A DNA stretch of 64,000 nucleotides from Bacteroidota bacterium (GTDB lineage Bacteria; Bacteroidota; Bacteroidia; Bacteroidales; CAIXZF01), in NCBI GenBank assembly GCA_022709385.1, contig JAKLIX010000003.1:186001-250000 (forward strand). Direction: 5' to 3'. Within the stretch, counting starts at the first letter, position 1, and the number at the start of each line of letters is the position of its first letter. Both the position numbers and the translations under genes were made by a program. Shown here piece by piece: positions 50,881 to 60,300 of the stretch. The notes beneath the pieces are model-generated. The model had not been told where the DNA came from. It ran no database searches and worked only from the letters and a program-made list of their open reading frames with translations.

Positions 50881-51846
50881 TCAAAGAATTCCCTCCCTGA
50901 GGATGTCATGCAGGTGGATCACACCGAGGTAGTGTCCTGCTTCCGCCACCAGCAGTTGTGTGATATTGTTGATCCGCATGCTTTGAAGTGCATCTATTAC
51001 AAGGGTATCCGGTTCGACGAGCCTGGGAGTGGCTGTCATGATGTCCCTGGCGCATCCCGTATCAATATCCTGGTTATGTTGCAACATTCTTCTCAGGTCT
51101 CCGTCGGTGATAATGCCTGTGAGTTTTTCCCCGTCAAGCACGGCAGTACAGCCCAGCCGTTTGGATGAAATTTCGATGATGGTATTGCGGATGCTTTCAT
51201 CTACCTGGACTGACGGGACGGCATTATTCCGGTAAAGGTCTTCCACTTTCAGGTAGAGTTGTTTGCCGAGGGAACCTCCGGGATGGAAGCGTGCGAAATC
51301 GCGGGTGGTGAAACCGCGGCATTCGAGCAGGGCGACTGCCAGCGCATCTCCCATTACCAGCTGGGCGGTGGCGCTTGAGGTAGGGGCGAGGTTGTTGGGG
51401 CAGGCTTCTCTCTCGACCGTGGTATCCAGCACATAATCTGCATGCCGGGCCAGAAAGGACTGAGTATTCCCGACCATGCCCACCAGTTTGTTTCCGAGGG
51501 ATTTCAGCCAGGGTACCAGCACTTTAATTTCCGGTGTATTTCCTGATTTGGAGAGACAAAGGATGATGTCTTCCTGCCTGATGGTGCCAAGATCGCCGTG
51601 GATGGCATCGGCAGCATGCATAAATACTGCCTGGGTGCCGGTTGAGTTCAGGGTGGCAACAATTTTAACTGCTATATTTGCACTTTTTCCGATACCGGTG
51701 ACGACGACTTTGCCTTTGGATTGCAGGATCGCCATGACAGTGCTGACAAAATCATCCCCGAGACCTGAGCCCAGCCGGCTGACGGCATCGGCTTCCGCTG
51801 CGATGGTTTCTTTCGCAATCTGAATGATTTCGTCTGTGGTTTTCAA
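50881..51846 (-). CDS. kdsD: Arabinose-5-phosphate isomerase (KpsF/GutQ family)
   Basis: 321 residues. A SIS domain (about 35-170) has V-V-V-T-G-I-G-K-S, S-T-G-T-Q-A-V-F-M-H-A-A-D-A-I-H-G-D-L-G and S-K-S-G-N-T-P-E, followed by a CBS pair (about 205-320; V-I-D-A-L-Q-S-M and G-V-I-H-L-H-D). The F-A-R-F-H-P-G-G-S-L-G-K block between them is typical. The enzyme turns ribulose 5-phosphate into arabinose 5-phosphate for KDO in LPS. The start seems to be TTG at 51846; there is no in-frame ATG upstream, and the sequence from TTG matches the usual N-terminus. LPS-linked neighbours lptB and DUF5686 follow. Confidence 0.94.
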   Translation of the reverse strand: MKTTDEIIQIAKETIAAEADAVSRLGSGLGDDFVSTVMAILQSKGKVVVTGIGKSANIAVKIVATLNSTGTQAVFMHAADAIHGDLGTIRQEDIILCLSKSGNTPEIKVLVPWLKSLGNKLVGMVGNTQSFLARHADYVLDTTVEREACPNNLAPTSSATAQLVMGDALAVALLECRGFTTRDFARFHPGGSLGKQLYLKVEDLYRNNAVPSVQVDESIRNTIIEISSKRLGCTAVLDGEKLTGIITDGDLRRMLQHNQDIDTGCARDIMTATPRLVEPDTLVIDALQSMRINNITQLLVAEAGHYLGVIHLHDILREGIL

Positions 51847-51888
51847 AGTTTTTTTTTATAAAAATGCGACAAAGGGCAGTTTTGATAT

Positions 51889-51896
51889 TATATTTG
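51889..51896 (+). promoter_or_regulatory. Candidate -7 element before recQ (TATATTTG)
   Basis: A perfect TAnnTTTG, 120 bases before the recQ start in the divergent gap with kdsD. No TTG is found at the right distance upstream, so support is partial. Confidence 0.4.
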
Positions 51897-52016
51897 TATT
51901 AAGGGCGAAATAATGAGCAACTTATGACAATAATTATTTCCCCCTGCAGTTTAGCTAAGATTCACTGAACAAGAACTAACGAACAAAGGTAGTCATTATT
52001 TTTCTTGAAGCACGCC

Positions 52017-54215
52017 ATGACTGTGAAGAAGGACTATCAGCTACACCTGATTCTAAAGAAGATTTTTGGATTCGAGAGTTTCAAGGGGAACCAGGAACTC
52101 ATCATTCAGAACCTGTTGGACGGGAAAGACACTTTCGTGATCATGCCCACGGGAGGCGGAAAAAGCATGTGCTTTCAATTGCCTGCCATGATCAGTGAGG
52201 GTACGGCCATTATCATTTCGCCCCTGATATCCCTGATGAAGAATCAGGTGGATGCGATCCGCACCTTCGGCAACGAAAAAGGGGTGGCCCATTTCCTCAA
52301 TTCATCGCTTTCCAAAGTTGAGATACAGGAGGTCAGACAGGATATTCTGGTAGGAAGAACCAAATTGCTGTATGTTGCCCCGGAATCTTTGACCAAGGAA
52401 GAGAATATTGAATTTCTGAAGGATATCAAGGTTTCCTTTTACGCCATTGATGAAGCGCATTGTATTTCGGAATGGGGCCATGATTTCCGTCCCGAGTACA
52501 GGAGGCTCAGGCCCATCATTGACGCCATCGGGCAGACTGTGCCTGTCATGGCGCTTACGGCTACGGCAACGCCCAAAGTACAGCAGGATATCCTGAAGAA
52601 CCTGCAGATGAGCAATGCCGCGGTATTTAAATCTTCCTTCAACAGGCCCAACCTGTATTATGAGGTCAGGCCGAAGAACAAAAACGTGGTGAAGGAGGTC
52701 ATCAAGTACATCAGGCAACATTCGGGAAAATCAGGAATTGTTTACTGTCTCAGCCGGAAAAAGGTTGAAGAAATGGCAGAAACCCTCCAGGTGAACGGTA
52801 TCAAGGCTTTACCCTACCATGCCGGCATGGATTCCGTGACCAGGGCTGCCAACCAGGATAAATTCCTGATGGAGGAGGTGGATGTGATTGTTGCCACCAT
52901 TGCCTTCGGAATGGGGATTGACAAGCCTGATGTCAGGTTCGTGATCCATTTCGACATTCCCAAGAGCCTCGAGGGCTATTATCAGGAGACCGGCAGGGCC
53001 GGACGCGACGACGGCGAAGGGAACTGCATTGCCTTTTATAGTTTTGATGATATCCAGAAGCTTGAGAAATTCATGAAGGGGAAGCCTGTTGCCGAGCAGG
53101 AGATTGCCCGTCAGCTTCTGCTTGAAACGGTATCCTATGCCGAAAGCTCTGTCTGCCGCAGGAAACAACTGCTTCACTATTTCGGGGAAATCTTCGATGA
53201 AGTCCACTGCCAGAATTGTGACAATTGCATCCATCCCAAAGCCAAGTTTGAAGGCAGGCACTTCGTACAAAGCGTGCTGGAGTGCATCCTCGAGGTGAAG
53301 CAACAGTTTAAGGAGAAACATATCGTCAATATTCTGCTGGGCAAACCTTCCACTTCCATCAAGGCCTACAAGCATCACAAGCTAAGTACCTACGGCAAAG
53401 GAGCCGATAAGGATGAGCGGTTCTGGAATGCCGTGATCAGGCAAACCCTTATCGAAAGGCTGCTGGTAAAGGATATTGACAATTACGGCATTCTCAAGGT
53501 GAGCCCTGAAGGGCACAGTTTCCTCAAAGCACCCTATTCGGTCATGCTTACCCAGGATCATGATTTTGAAAAGGAGGAGGAAGAAGACTTCTTTGCAGGG
53601 GCAGGAAGCCGAACCAGCACCACAGACAAAACCTTGTTTTCTCTTTTGAAAGACCTGCGAAAGGAGATTTCGCGCAAGGAAAAGTTGCCTCCTTTCGTGA
53701 TCTTTCAGGATCCTTCGCTGGAGGATATGGCCATACAATACCCGGTCACCGTCGACGAACTCAAGCAGATAACCGGGGTCGGAACCGGAAAAGCCCAGAA
53801 ATACGGCAAACCATTCATCGAACTGATCCGCCAGTATGTGGATGAAAATGAAATTACAAGACCAATGGATCTGGTGGTTAAATCGCCCATCAACAAGAGT
53901 GTACTTAAAGTTTACATCATCCAGAATATCGACCGGAAAATTGCCCTTGAAGACATCGCCTATGCCAAGAATCTCAGCATTGATGAATTGCTGGGCGAAG
54001 TGGAAAGTATCGTATCATCGGGCACCAAGATCGATTTGAATTATTATGTGGAAGAATACATAGACCCCTACCATCAGGAAGAAATTTTCGAATATTTCCG
54101 TTCAGCAGAGTCGGATTCCATTATCGAAGCACTGAAAACACTCGGGGAAGATGAGTTCTCGGAGGAGGAAATACGGATCATGAGAATCAAGTTTATGTCG
54201 GAGCTGGGGAATTAA
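52017..54215 (+). CDS. recQ: ATP-dependent DNA helicase RecQ
   Basis: About 732 residues from the ATG at 52017; a TTG at 52005 is also in frame. Helicase motifs: F-K-G-N-Q-E, Walker A P-T-G-G-G-K-S (44-50), I-D-E-A-H-C-I-S-E-W-G-H-D-F-R-P-E-Y, L-T-A-T-A-T, and Q-E-T-G-R-A-G-R-D. Then come the RecQ zinc site (C-R-R-K-Q...C-Q-N-C-D-N-C), a winged helix, an HRDC domain (about 575-645; I-T-G-V-G-T-G-K-A-Q-K-Y-G) and a further C-terminal helix-turn-helix extension common in Bacteroidota RecQ. It unwinds DNA 3' to 5' in recombination and fork repair. Confidence 0.97.
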   Translation: MTVKKDYQLHLILKKIFGFESFKGNQELIIQNLLDGKDTFVIMPTGGGKSMCFQLPAMISEGTAIIISPLISLMKNQVDAIRTFGNEKGVAHFLNSSLSKVEIQEVRQDILVGRTKLLYVAPESLTKEENIEFLKDIKVSFYAIDEAHCISEWGHDFRPEYRRLRPIIDAIGQTVPVMALTATATPKVQQDILKNLQMSNAAVFKSSFNRPNLYYEVRPKNKNVVKEVIKYIRQHSGKSGIVYCLSRKKVEEMAETLQVNGIKALPYHAGMDSVTRAANQDKFLMEEVDVIVATIAFGMGIDKPDVRFVIHFDIPKSLEGYYQETGRAGRDDGEGNCIAFYSFDDIQKLEKFMKGKPVAEQEIARQLLLETVSYAESSVCRRKQLLHYFGEIFDEVHCQNCDNCIHPKAKFEGRHFVQSVLECILEVKQQFKEKHIVNILLGKPSTSIKAYKHHKLSTYGKGADKDERFWNAVIRQTLIERLLVKDIDNYGILKVSPEGHSFLKAPYSVMLTQDHDFEKEEEEDFFAGAGSRTSTTDKTLFSLLKDLRKEISRKEKLPPFVIFQDPSLEDMAIQYPVTVDELKQITGVGTGKAQKYGKPFIELIRQYVDENEITRPMDLVVKSPINKSVLKVYIIQNIDRKIALEDIAYAKNLSIDELLGEVESIVSSGTKIDLNYYVEEYIDPYHQEEIFEYFRSAESDSIIEALKTLGEDEFSEEEIRIMRIKFMSELGN

Positions 54216-54228
54216 CATCATTTTTTAT

Positions 54229-54936
54229 ATGACAGACCAGGATTTTATTGTTCCGCCCGGTGAAGAAGCGGACACTTCCTTCATTGATGAGCATATGGGA
54301 AAAAAGCCAGGGAAAGCAAAAATTCCCTGGTTTCAGGTACTGGTAATGGTCGCACTGGCAGGCATCTACCTTCTGTTCTTCCTCTTCATGCCGTGGAAGA
54401 CAGAGAAAGAAACAGTCCCGACTGTCAGTTTTCAGCAAGGGGATGGCATGAAGATCGCCCTCATCAACTCGGACAGTCTGAAAGCCAACTATCAGTTGGT
54501 CAAAGATTTGCACGAAAGGCTTGAGGCCAGATTCAATCATCTGAATCAGGATATCAGCAAGCGTCAAACCTCCCTGGAAAGCAAAGCCAATGAACTGCAA
54601 AGCAAGTATGAGTCGAAACTGATCAGCCTGGAGCAGGCCCAGAAGATGGATGATCAACTGAAGGCAGAAAGCCAGCAACTCTATCAGCTGAACCAGGAAT
54701 ACAGCGACCAGATGGAGGAAGAGGAATTGCGGCTCAATCAGATTTATATCGACAGTATTCATTCCTTTTTAAAGCGGTTCAACCTGAAGTACCACTTTGA
54801 TTATATCCTTGGTTATTCAAAAGGGAGCGGGATACTTTTCGCAAAAGACACCCTTGATATAACGCCTTATGTGGTTGAAGCCCTTAACCGGGAATATTTT
54901 CAGGTGAATCCGCAATCCAAAAAAGACAGCAAATGA
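54229..54936 (+). CDS. Membrane-anchored OmpH/Skp-like protein
   Basis: 235 residues. A cytosolic, acidic N-terminus of about 33 residues leads to one membrane helix (P-W-F-Q-V-L-V-M-V-A-L-A-G-I-Y-L-L-F-F-L-F-M). An OmpH-like domain follows: strand K-I-A-L-I-N-S-D-S-L, long coiled coil (about 85-185), then Y-I-L-G-Y-S-K-G-S-G-I-L-F-A. In place of the cleavable signal of ordinary Skp it keeps an inner-membrane anchor, which would hold the chaperone at the Sec exit. Whether it binds outer-membrane clients is inference. It is 13 bases after recQ and overlaps the lipoprotein gene by four bases. Confidence 0.83.
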   Translation: MTDQDFIVPPGEEADTSFIDEHMGKKPGKAKIPWFQVLVMVALAGIYLLFFLFMPWKTEKETVPTVSFQQGDGMKIALINSDSLKANYQLVKDLHERLEARFNHLNQDISKRQTSLESKANELQSKYESKLISLEQAQKMDDQLKAESQQLYQLNQEYSDQMEEEELRLNQIYIDSIHSFLKRFNLKYHFDYILGYSKGSGILFAKDTLDITPYVVEALNREYFQVNPQSKKDSK

Positions 54937-55280
54937 GATTCGCAGGCGTTTTTTTTCTTTTCCTGACCATCCTGCTTGCTTGTTCTTCCAAACAGGAACC
55001 GCCGCCGGATGTTTTGCCAAGAGAGAAACTGCTGGCAGTAATGGTTGATTTCCAGATGGTGGAAGCAGCAGTGCAATCGGCAAAAAGCCAGGGTGAGGCA
55101 GGGCAGACTGCGAGGTATTATTATGACATGGTTCTGGAGAAGCACCAGATCAGCAGGGAACAATTCCGCAGAAGTATTCAGTGGTACCAGGATCACATGG
55201 CAGCCATGGATTCTCTTTATTCCGACCTGATTGACAGTTTGAGCGGATTACAATCCAGGGCTGGGTTCAGGGAGGATTAA
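54933..55280 (+). CDS. DUF4296 lipoprotein
   Basis: 115 residues. The signal ends in a lipobox (L-L-A-C, cysteine at about 17), so the mature protein is lipid-anchored. The rest is helical with L-P-R-E-K-L-L-A-V-M-V-D-F-Q-M-V-E-A-A and R-R-S-I-Q-W-Y-Q-D-H-M, both typical of DUF4296. Function is unknown. Translationally coupled to the OmpH-like gene (ATGA overlap), and its end overlaps the end of the convergent lipoprotein gene by four bases. Confidence 0.88.
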   Translation: MRFAGVFFLFLTILLACSSKQEPPPDVLPREKLLAVMVDFQMVEAAVQSAKSQGEAGQTARYYYDMVLEKHQISREQFRRSIQWYQDHMAAMDSLYSDLIDSLSGLQSRAGFRED

Positions 55281-55684
55281 AGTTTGGTGTAAACGCTCTG
55301 GATGGTGTCCAGGTCGGCACCGTCATTCACATAATAGGTCCAGTTGATCTTGCCGGTGGTATAGCTGCCCGTGCCATAGATGACAATCCCTTTGGCGAAA
55401 CTCTGGGTGGGAAGTGTAATGGTTCCCGTAGTTACAATGGCATAGGGTTCGATGCCGTAATTATAGAAGTTGCTGATCAGCACCTGGCTGCTGTTGCCGG
55501 GATCGGCGGCAATCTGGACGTTATAGGTGATTTTCTTTTTGTTGTTTTCCTGCACCCGCCACGTACCGATGTATTTATCGCGGACCTCGTCTCCGAAGGG
55601 ATCGTCTTCGTCGGGATCGCAGGCTGAAATAACCATGGTCAGGCTTGCAAGGATGCTGATGGTGATGATTCTGAAGTTTCTCAT
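55277..55684 (-). CDS. Small lipoprotein, function unknown
   Basis: 135 residues with a lipoprotein signal (I-S-A-C, cysteine near 22), followed by an acidic linker (D-P-D-E-D-D-P-F-G-D-E). A beta-rich domain comes next, with Y-I-G-T-W-R-V-Q-E-N-N and W-T-Y-Y-V-N-D-G-A-D-L-D-T-I-Q-S-V-Y-T-K-L. The G-T-W-x-V start and strand pattern recall lipocalin-like Bacteroidota lipoproteins. I do not recognise a specific family. Confidence 0.8.
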   Translation of the reverse strand: MRNFRIITISILASLTMVISACDPDEDDPFGDEVRDKYIGTWRVQENNKKKITYNVQIAADPGNSSQVLISNFYNYGIEPYAIVTTGTITLPTQSFAKGIVIYGTGSYTTGKINWTYYVNDGADLDTIQSVYTKL

Positions 55685-55710
55685 GATGCGGAATTTTACC
55701 CGCCCTGAGT

Positions 55711-56508
55711 TTAGTTCCTGATGAACTTTATCAAGGCGGCCGGTTCATCCGGCGTGATCACTTGCACAAAATATATGCCACGCTCAAGATGCGCTGCAGG
55801 TATACGGATGCTGTGCCTGCCCTCACTCAGCCGGAGAGCTTCTTGTTCAAAAACCCTGCTTCCGGTGACAGATAAAACGTTTATTGAAACAATCGTGCCT
55901 GCCAGGGTTTCAATTTCGATCAGGGCATGATCTGTAACGGGATTGGGCTGCAGTCCCGCAATCCTGAGGCCGTGTGTGCTATTTGAAGGCAGTTCGCTTA
56001 CAGTGGTCGTCGCGAGTGCCGCACTGATGGTTGAATCGATGTTGTTAAAGGAAGGGGGATAAATCTGCTGACTGAGGATCAGGCGGTTGGGTGCCACCAG
56101 CACCAGGGTGGGGAAGCTCTGTACATCAAAGATCTGGAGGGCGATGGTATTGCCGTGGCCGTCGAGCCCGCTGATGGTAGGGAAAGTGATACCGTAAAGG
56201 GAATCAAATGCCGACACTCCTATGTTATCGTCGCCATAGTTGATTCCCAGAAAGAATACATTTTGTTGGTTAGATCCATATTGGACATAGGCCTGCTGAA
56301 TCTCCGGGGCGTATGTGACACATGGTCCGCAGGAGGTGGTGAAGAAATCGAGCAGCACATATTTGCCTGCGTCGAGCAGGTCGAAGAGATCGTGTATCAC
56401 TCCGTTAATGTCTTTACCAGAGAAGTTTACTGCCGTGTCGAGTGTAGTCTGGGCATTGATCCCTTTGAAAAGGAGGAAAAAGGCGATTATCAGGCTTAGT
56501 TTTTTCAT
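55711..56508 (-). CDS. Secreted TlpA-like thioredoxin with T9SS domain
   Basis: About 265 residues from the ATG at 56508. A signal peptide (MKKLSLIIAFFLLFKGINAQ) leads to a TlpA/ResA-type thioredoxin fold: V-L-L-D-F-F-T-T-S-C-G-P-C with the C-x-x-C pair near residues 52-55, and the cis-proline site S-F-P-T-L-V-L-V. From about 190 a T9SS sorting domain follows (L-Q-P-N-P-V-T-D, ending L-I-K-F-I-R-N). Exported by T9SS it would act at the outer face of the cell, possibly on disulfides of other T9SS cargo; that is inference. It starts ten bases after deoC. Confidence 0.88.
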   Translation of the reverse strand: MKKLSLIIAFFLLFKGINAQTTLDTAVNFSGKDINGVIHDLFDLLDAGKYVLLDFFTTSCGPCVTYAPEIQQAYVQYGSNQQNVFFLGINYGDDNIGVSAFDSLYGITFPTISGLDGHGNTIALQIFDVQSFPTLVLVAPNRLILSQQIYPPSFNNIDSTISAALATTTVSELPSNSTHGLRIAGLQPNPVTDHALIEIETLAGTIVSINVLSVTGSRVFEQEALRLSEGRHSIRIPAAHLERGIYFVQVITPDEPAALIKFIRN

Positions 56509-56518
56509 TCTGATGGTA

Positions 56519-57379
56519 TTATCCGTTATTATCACTACACATGGCCAGTACCCTTGGGGTCAACCTGCTGGCACCTATCCTGAAAACCATGGGATCGAGC
56601 CAGTCGTGACCCAGGCATGCTTTTACCAGCAAGTAACAATCCAATGCCTGTTGTGGTTCAACGATGCCGCCGGAAGCTTTAATACCGCATTTTTTTCCGC
56701 TGTCTGCATGCCATGCCCGGATACAGTCCATCATCAGGAGCAGGGCGGGGGCCGTGGCGCCGGTACTGATCTTTCCGGTTGATGTTTTCAGGAAGTCCGC
56801 CCCTGCTTTCAGGGCAATTTCAGAAGCTTTACAAATCAGCAGGGCTTCTTTCAGTTCACCCGTTTCGAGGATGACCTTCAATTTTGTCCGATGACCGCAA
56901 ACCTCTCTGAAAGCGGCAATCTCATCAAAGACAAAGTCGTATTCACCAGCCATCAGCCGGCCACGCGAGATCACCATATCAATCTCTTCAGCACCCTGCC
57001 CGATAGCAAAACGGGCTTCTTCGAGACGGGTATGCAGCGGAGCCTGGCCAGAGGGAAAAGCGCCGGCAACACAGGCGGTCAGGATACCGGATCCTTTCAG
57101 TTCACCGGCAGCGGCAGCGGCGAATACCGGGTACACACATACTGCAGCCACATGCAGCCCGCCACCGGCCATGGAGCCAAATTCCACCGCTGTTTTACAG
57201 AAATCAACGATCCGGGCCTGATGATCGGTCGCTTCCAGGCTGGTGTGATCTATACAGCTGAATATTAATCTGTAAGCATCTATTTCGTCTATACTATGAC
57301 TGGGGTTCAGAATGCCTTCTGCCCTTTTTTCCAGGGATTCAGACAGGAGGTCGGAAAAATGCAGGTAATTGAATTCCAT
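56519..57379 (-). CDS. deoC: Deoxyribose-phosphate aldolase
   Basis: 286 residues. DeoC blocks: I-D-H-T-S-L, A-A-V-C-V-Y-P, V-A-G-A-F-P-S-G, E-I-D-M-V-I, K-L-K-V-I-L-E-T-G-E-L (proton-relay region), D-F-L-K-T-S-T-G-K with the Schiff-base lysine, and K-A-S-G-G-I. It cleaves 2-deoxyribose 5-phosphate to acetaldehyde and glyceraldehyde 3-phosphate. It is longer than E. coli DeoC, mainly through an N-terminal helix. One base separates its start from the end of the C25 peptidase gene upstream. Confidence 0.95.
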   Translation of the reverse strand: MEFNYLHFSDLLSESLEKRAEGILNPSHSIDEIDAYRLIFSCIDHTSLEATDHQARIVDFCKTAVEFGSMAGGGLHVAAVCVYPVFAAAAAGELKGSGILTACVAGAFPSGQAPLHTRLEEARFAIGQGAEEIDMVISRGRLMAGEYDFVFDEIAAFREVCGHRTKLKVILETGELKEALLICKASEIALKAGADFLKTSTGKISTGATAPALLLMMDCIRAWHADSGKKCGIKASGGIVEPQQALDCYLLVKACLGHDWLDPMVFRIGASRLTPRVLAMCSDNNG

Positions 57380-57380
57380 A

Positions 57381-60300
57381 TCAGCGCATGATTATAATCT
57401 TGCCGTTGACCCTTGCCTGGTAATTACCGTATTTGCTGTCGAGATCGTTCCGGACAGCAGCTTGTTCGCCCTGCATGTCCATGTCCAGGCGGTAAAGGTA
57501 CATTCCGTTGGGCAGCAGATTGCCATTGCGGTCGCGACCGTCCCAGACCGTCCTGGAAACATTGGTGCCGGTATGGACCGGGCCGAATTCATCAGCGGAA
57601 ATCGTTCTGAGATGCCTTCCCGTGAGGTCATATAGATGAATTCCGAATGAAACGGGCAGGGCATCACCGGTGAGGATGAAGGTAAAACGGGTGAAATCAG
57701 AGAATGGATTGGGCCATGCGAAGAGTTCGCTGCGGGTGCTGCCTGTCACGATTCTGAAACGTATTCTGTAATCTCCTGTCCCGGAAGGATTCCCGCTGGC
57801 GTCGGCAGCGCTGACTGTAAGCGTGTAGATACCTTCCGGGAGATGAGGGCAGAAGCGGGTGATACAGTAATTGGATGCGGATTCGGCCGGAAAAAACTGT
57901 AATGCCGTTTCTTCTGCACCGGAATAGGTGAGCCGTGCAGAATCCTGTCCGGGCTTTGCAAGCCAGGCGGTGATCAGGCTGGTATCAGCAAGACGCAGGG
58001 CGTATTTATCATCCGTCAGGCGCATAATGATCTCAGGGGAAGGTGAAACATAATCGAGATCCCTGATATGCTTCCCATCGAAAGTGACATCCAGAATGGG
58101 ATTTTCCCGGTCCGTTAACACAAAAAAACTAAGCCCGGCGAGGTTATTCACATGGGTGAGTTCCGGCTGGTCGTGCTGGGGATTGATCTCTATCCAGAGC
58201 TGGTTCCTGCCGGATCGGCCAAGGGTGGGAATGATCAGCGAATCGAGGAGGATGTCACCAGCCGGATGTGGTCGTAGACGTCTGATATCCAAGGTGTCTT
58301 TTTTTGAACCATTGTTCAGCCAGTATGTTACCAGCAGGCTGTCCATGTCGATGCCCCCGATATTCCGGTAAGCTATTTTCAAGCGGGCGCTGTCGCCTTC
58401 AACCAGGCTGTCATTGTAAAAGCTGAAACCGCTGGAGGGATCGATGGCGGTTTCGGGCAGCGTCTCGAAAATGATCTGCCATCTTTTGAGTCTTGCAGGA
58501 TCACGGGGTGAGGGTTGAGTGGCAGAGTTATCCTCCATCACCAGGATCATCTGCATGTAGGGATAATCCGCGGCAGCAAAGGAAGAGTCGAGATGGTAGA
58601 TGTCTGAGGAATCCCTGCTGATCACTCCAATGAGGGTATCGGAGGCGCTGTTTTCTTTGATCCCTATCAGTACCAGTCGGATGCTGTCGTTGTCGTCGGT
58701 TTCTGCCCTCCAGTGCAGGGAATGCCAGGCAGAGGAGGGACCGATGGGGGGCGTGGTGATGCTTCCCTGTTTCCAGTTGGTTACCACTGTGGTTGTGATA
58801 TTTGCAAGCGAGTCCCTGGCACAGCCGGGTCCTGTCTCTATGGCTGTTCCGGGCAGGGAGCCCTTGATTCCGAAGATCATGTAAGGCGAGGTGTCCTGCA
58901 TAAACCTGAAGTGCTGTGCGCCCAGGGATTCGAATGCCTGGTAAAGGGAAGTTTCACTTTCCTGGGCCTTGTGGTTTTTATGGCTGAATGCCAGCACGTA
59001 ATACCCCTCTGGGATGGTATCGATGAATTTGGTGATGATCTGCCGGTCTGCCGAATCATAGTTGCAAAAGTCGAAAGCGGCAACGGGATAATCACGGCAA
59101 TGCTTGTTCCCGTATTGGCCGATACCGTTGCCGTTATTGTAGCTGATCCAGGGTTCGAAAGAGACCGGGTTAAACACGGCGAATTTGATTCCGCTGCTTC
59201 CGGGGCAACGGTTCTGGGCACAGCTCCACACATCTTTGATGTCAAAACCGACCCTGAAGTATTCTTCCTGCCAGGGATGGTTGATGATATAGGTTTGGGC
59301 ATGCAATTCGTTCATTTCCTCCACAAAGCAGAAGCTGTCAGACTCCGGCAGATATCTGATATACAGGTATTGGTTCCGTTCCATTTGCGGGGTGCGTGCC
59401 TGTGACCAGCCTGTAATACCCGGGATATACTGAAAAGACCTTTGCTGCCACCGGATGGAATCCGCGGGTGTTTGATCCGGTCCGGTCCTCCAGTAATATA
59501 CGGTACTGTCGGTCTGAACCGGCAGGTCCAGATGCCAGGATATCACTCCTCCACCCGCGGTAATGACGGTGTCTTTTCTTATGGGGCTGTCGAAGCGGTA
59601 AGAGGTGTCGAGCTGAAAAGCGAATGATGATTGGGAAAGAAAGGGATACACTGTACTGGTGGTCAGGCTGACTGAAGGAGAAGGGACGATCGCGTTGTCG
59701 TCAGGCAGCACAGGGATGAGGCCGGTGGAACGGATGTTGACAGTCAGCTCGGCTGTATTGTTTGTTTCCATGGTGCCTTCATCGATTTCATTCAGGGCAT
59801 CCAGGTTCACCCTGAAACGGTTCAGTCCGCCTGCTGATTCGCCTCCGGTTTCCATGTCTACAAGGATGGTATCCCGGAATAAGGGTGCGCAGACGCGGAG
59901 CAGGGTATCGCCGGCCGGTGTTTCCCCGATCCACCTTTCTATCCTCACAAAAAGCATGGTATCGAGTGCTTTCCCGGCATTGGCCGGGATGATGCGGAGG
60001 GTGAAGCGGGAACTGGCAGTATTGATCTCTTCAGGAATGGTGGACAAGGTTTGGGGGCAGTCCGGACCGGGGTTCAGGTGGTAATCGGGTTGGGGCGGGG
60101 CGTACAGAACCATGGCAGGGTCGGCATGAAGGGCCATTTCAAGACAAACCTCACGGAAGGAGAAAGCCGTATAAGACGGATTTCCCAGGATACTTCCGAT
60201 ATTCCCGGCAGCGATCGTACCGATGGGTAAACCATAATGTGTGGTGGCAAAGGCTTTCAGGAATGCGCTGCTAAAGGTGTGCAGGTAAGGGGCTTCACCT

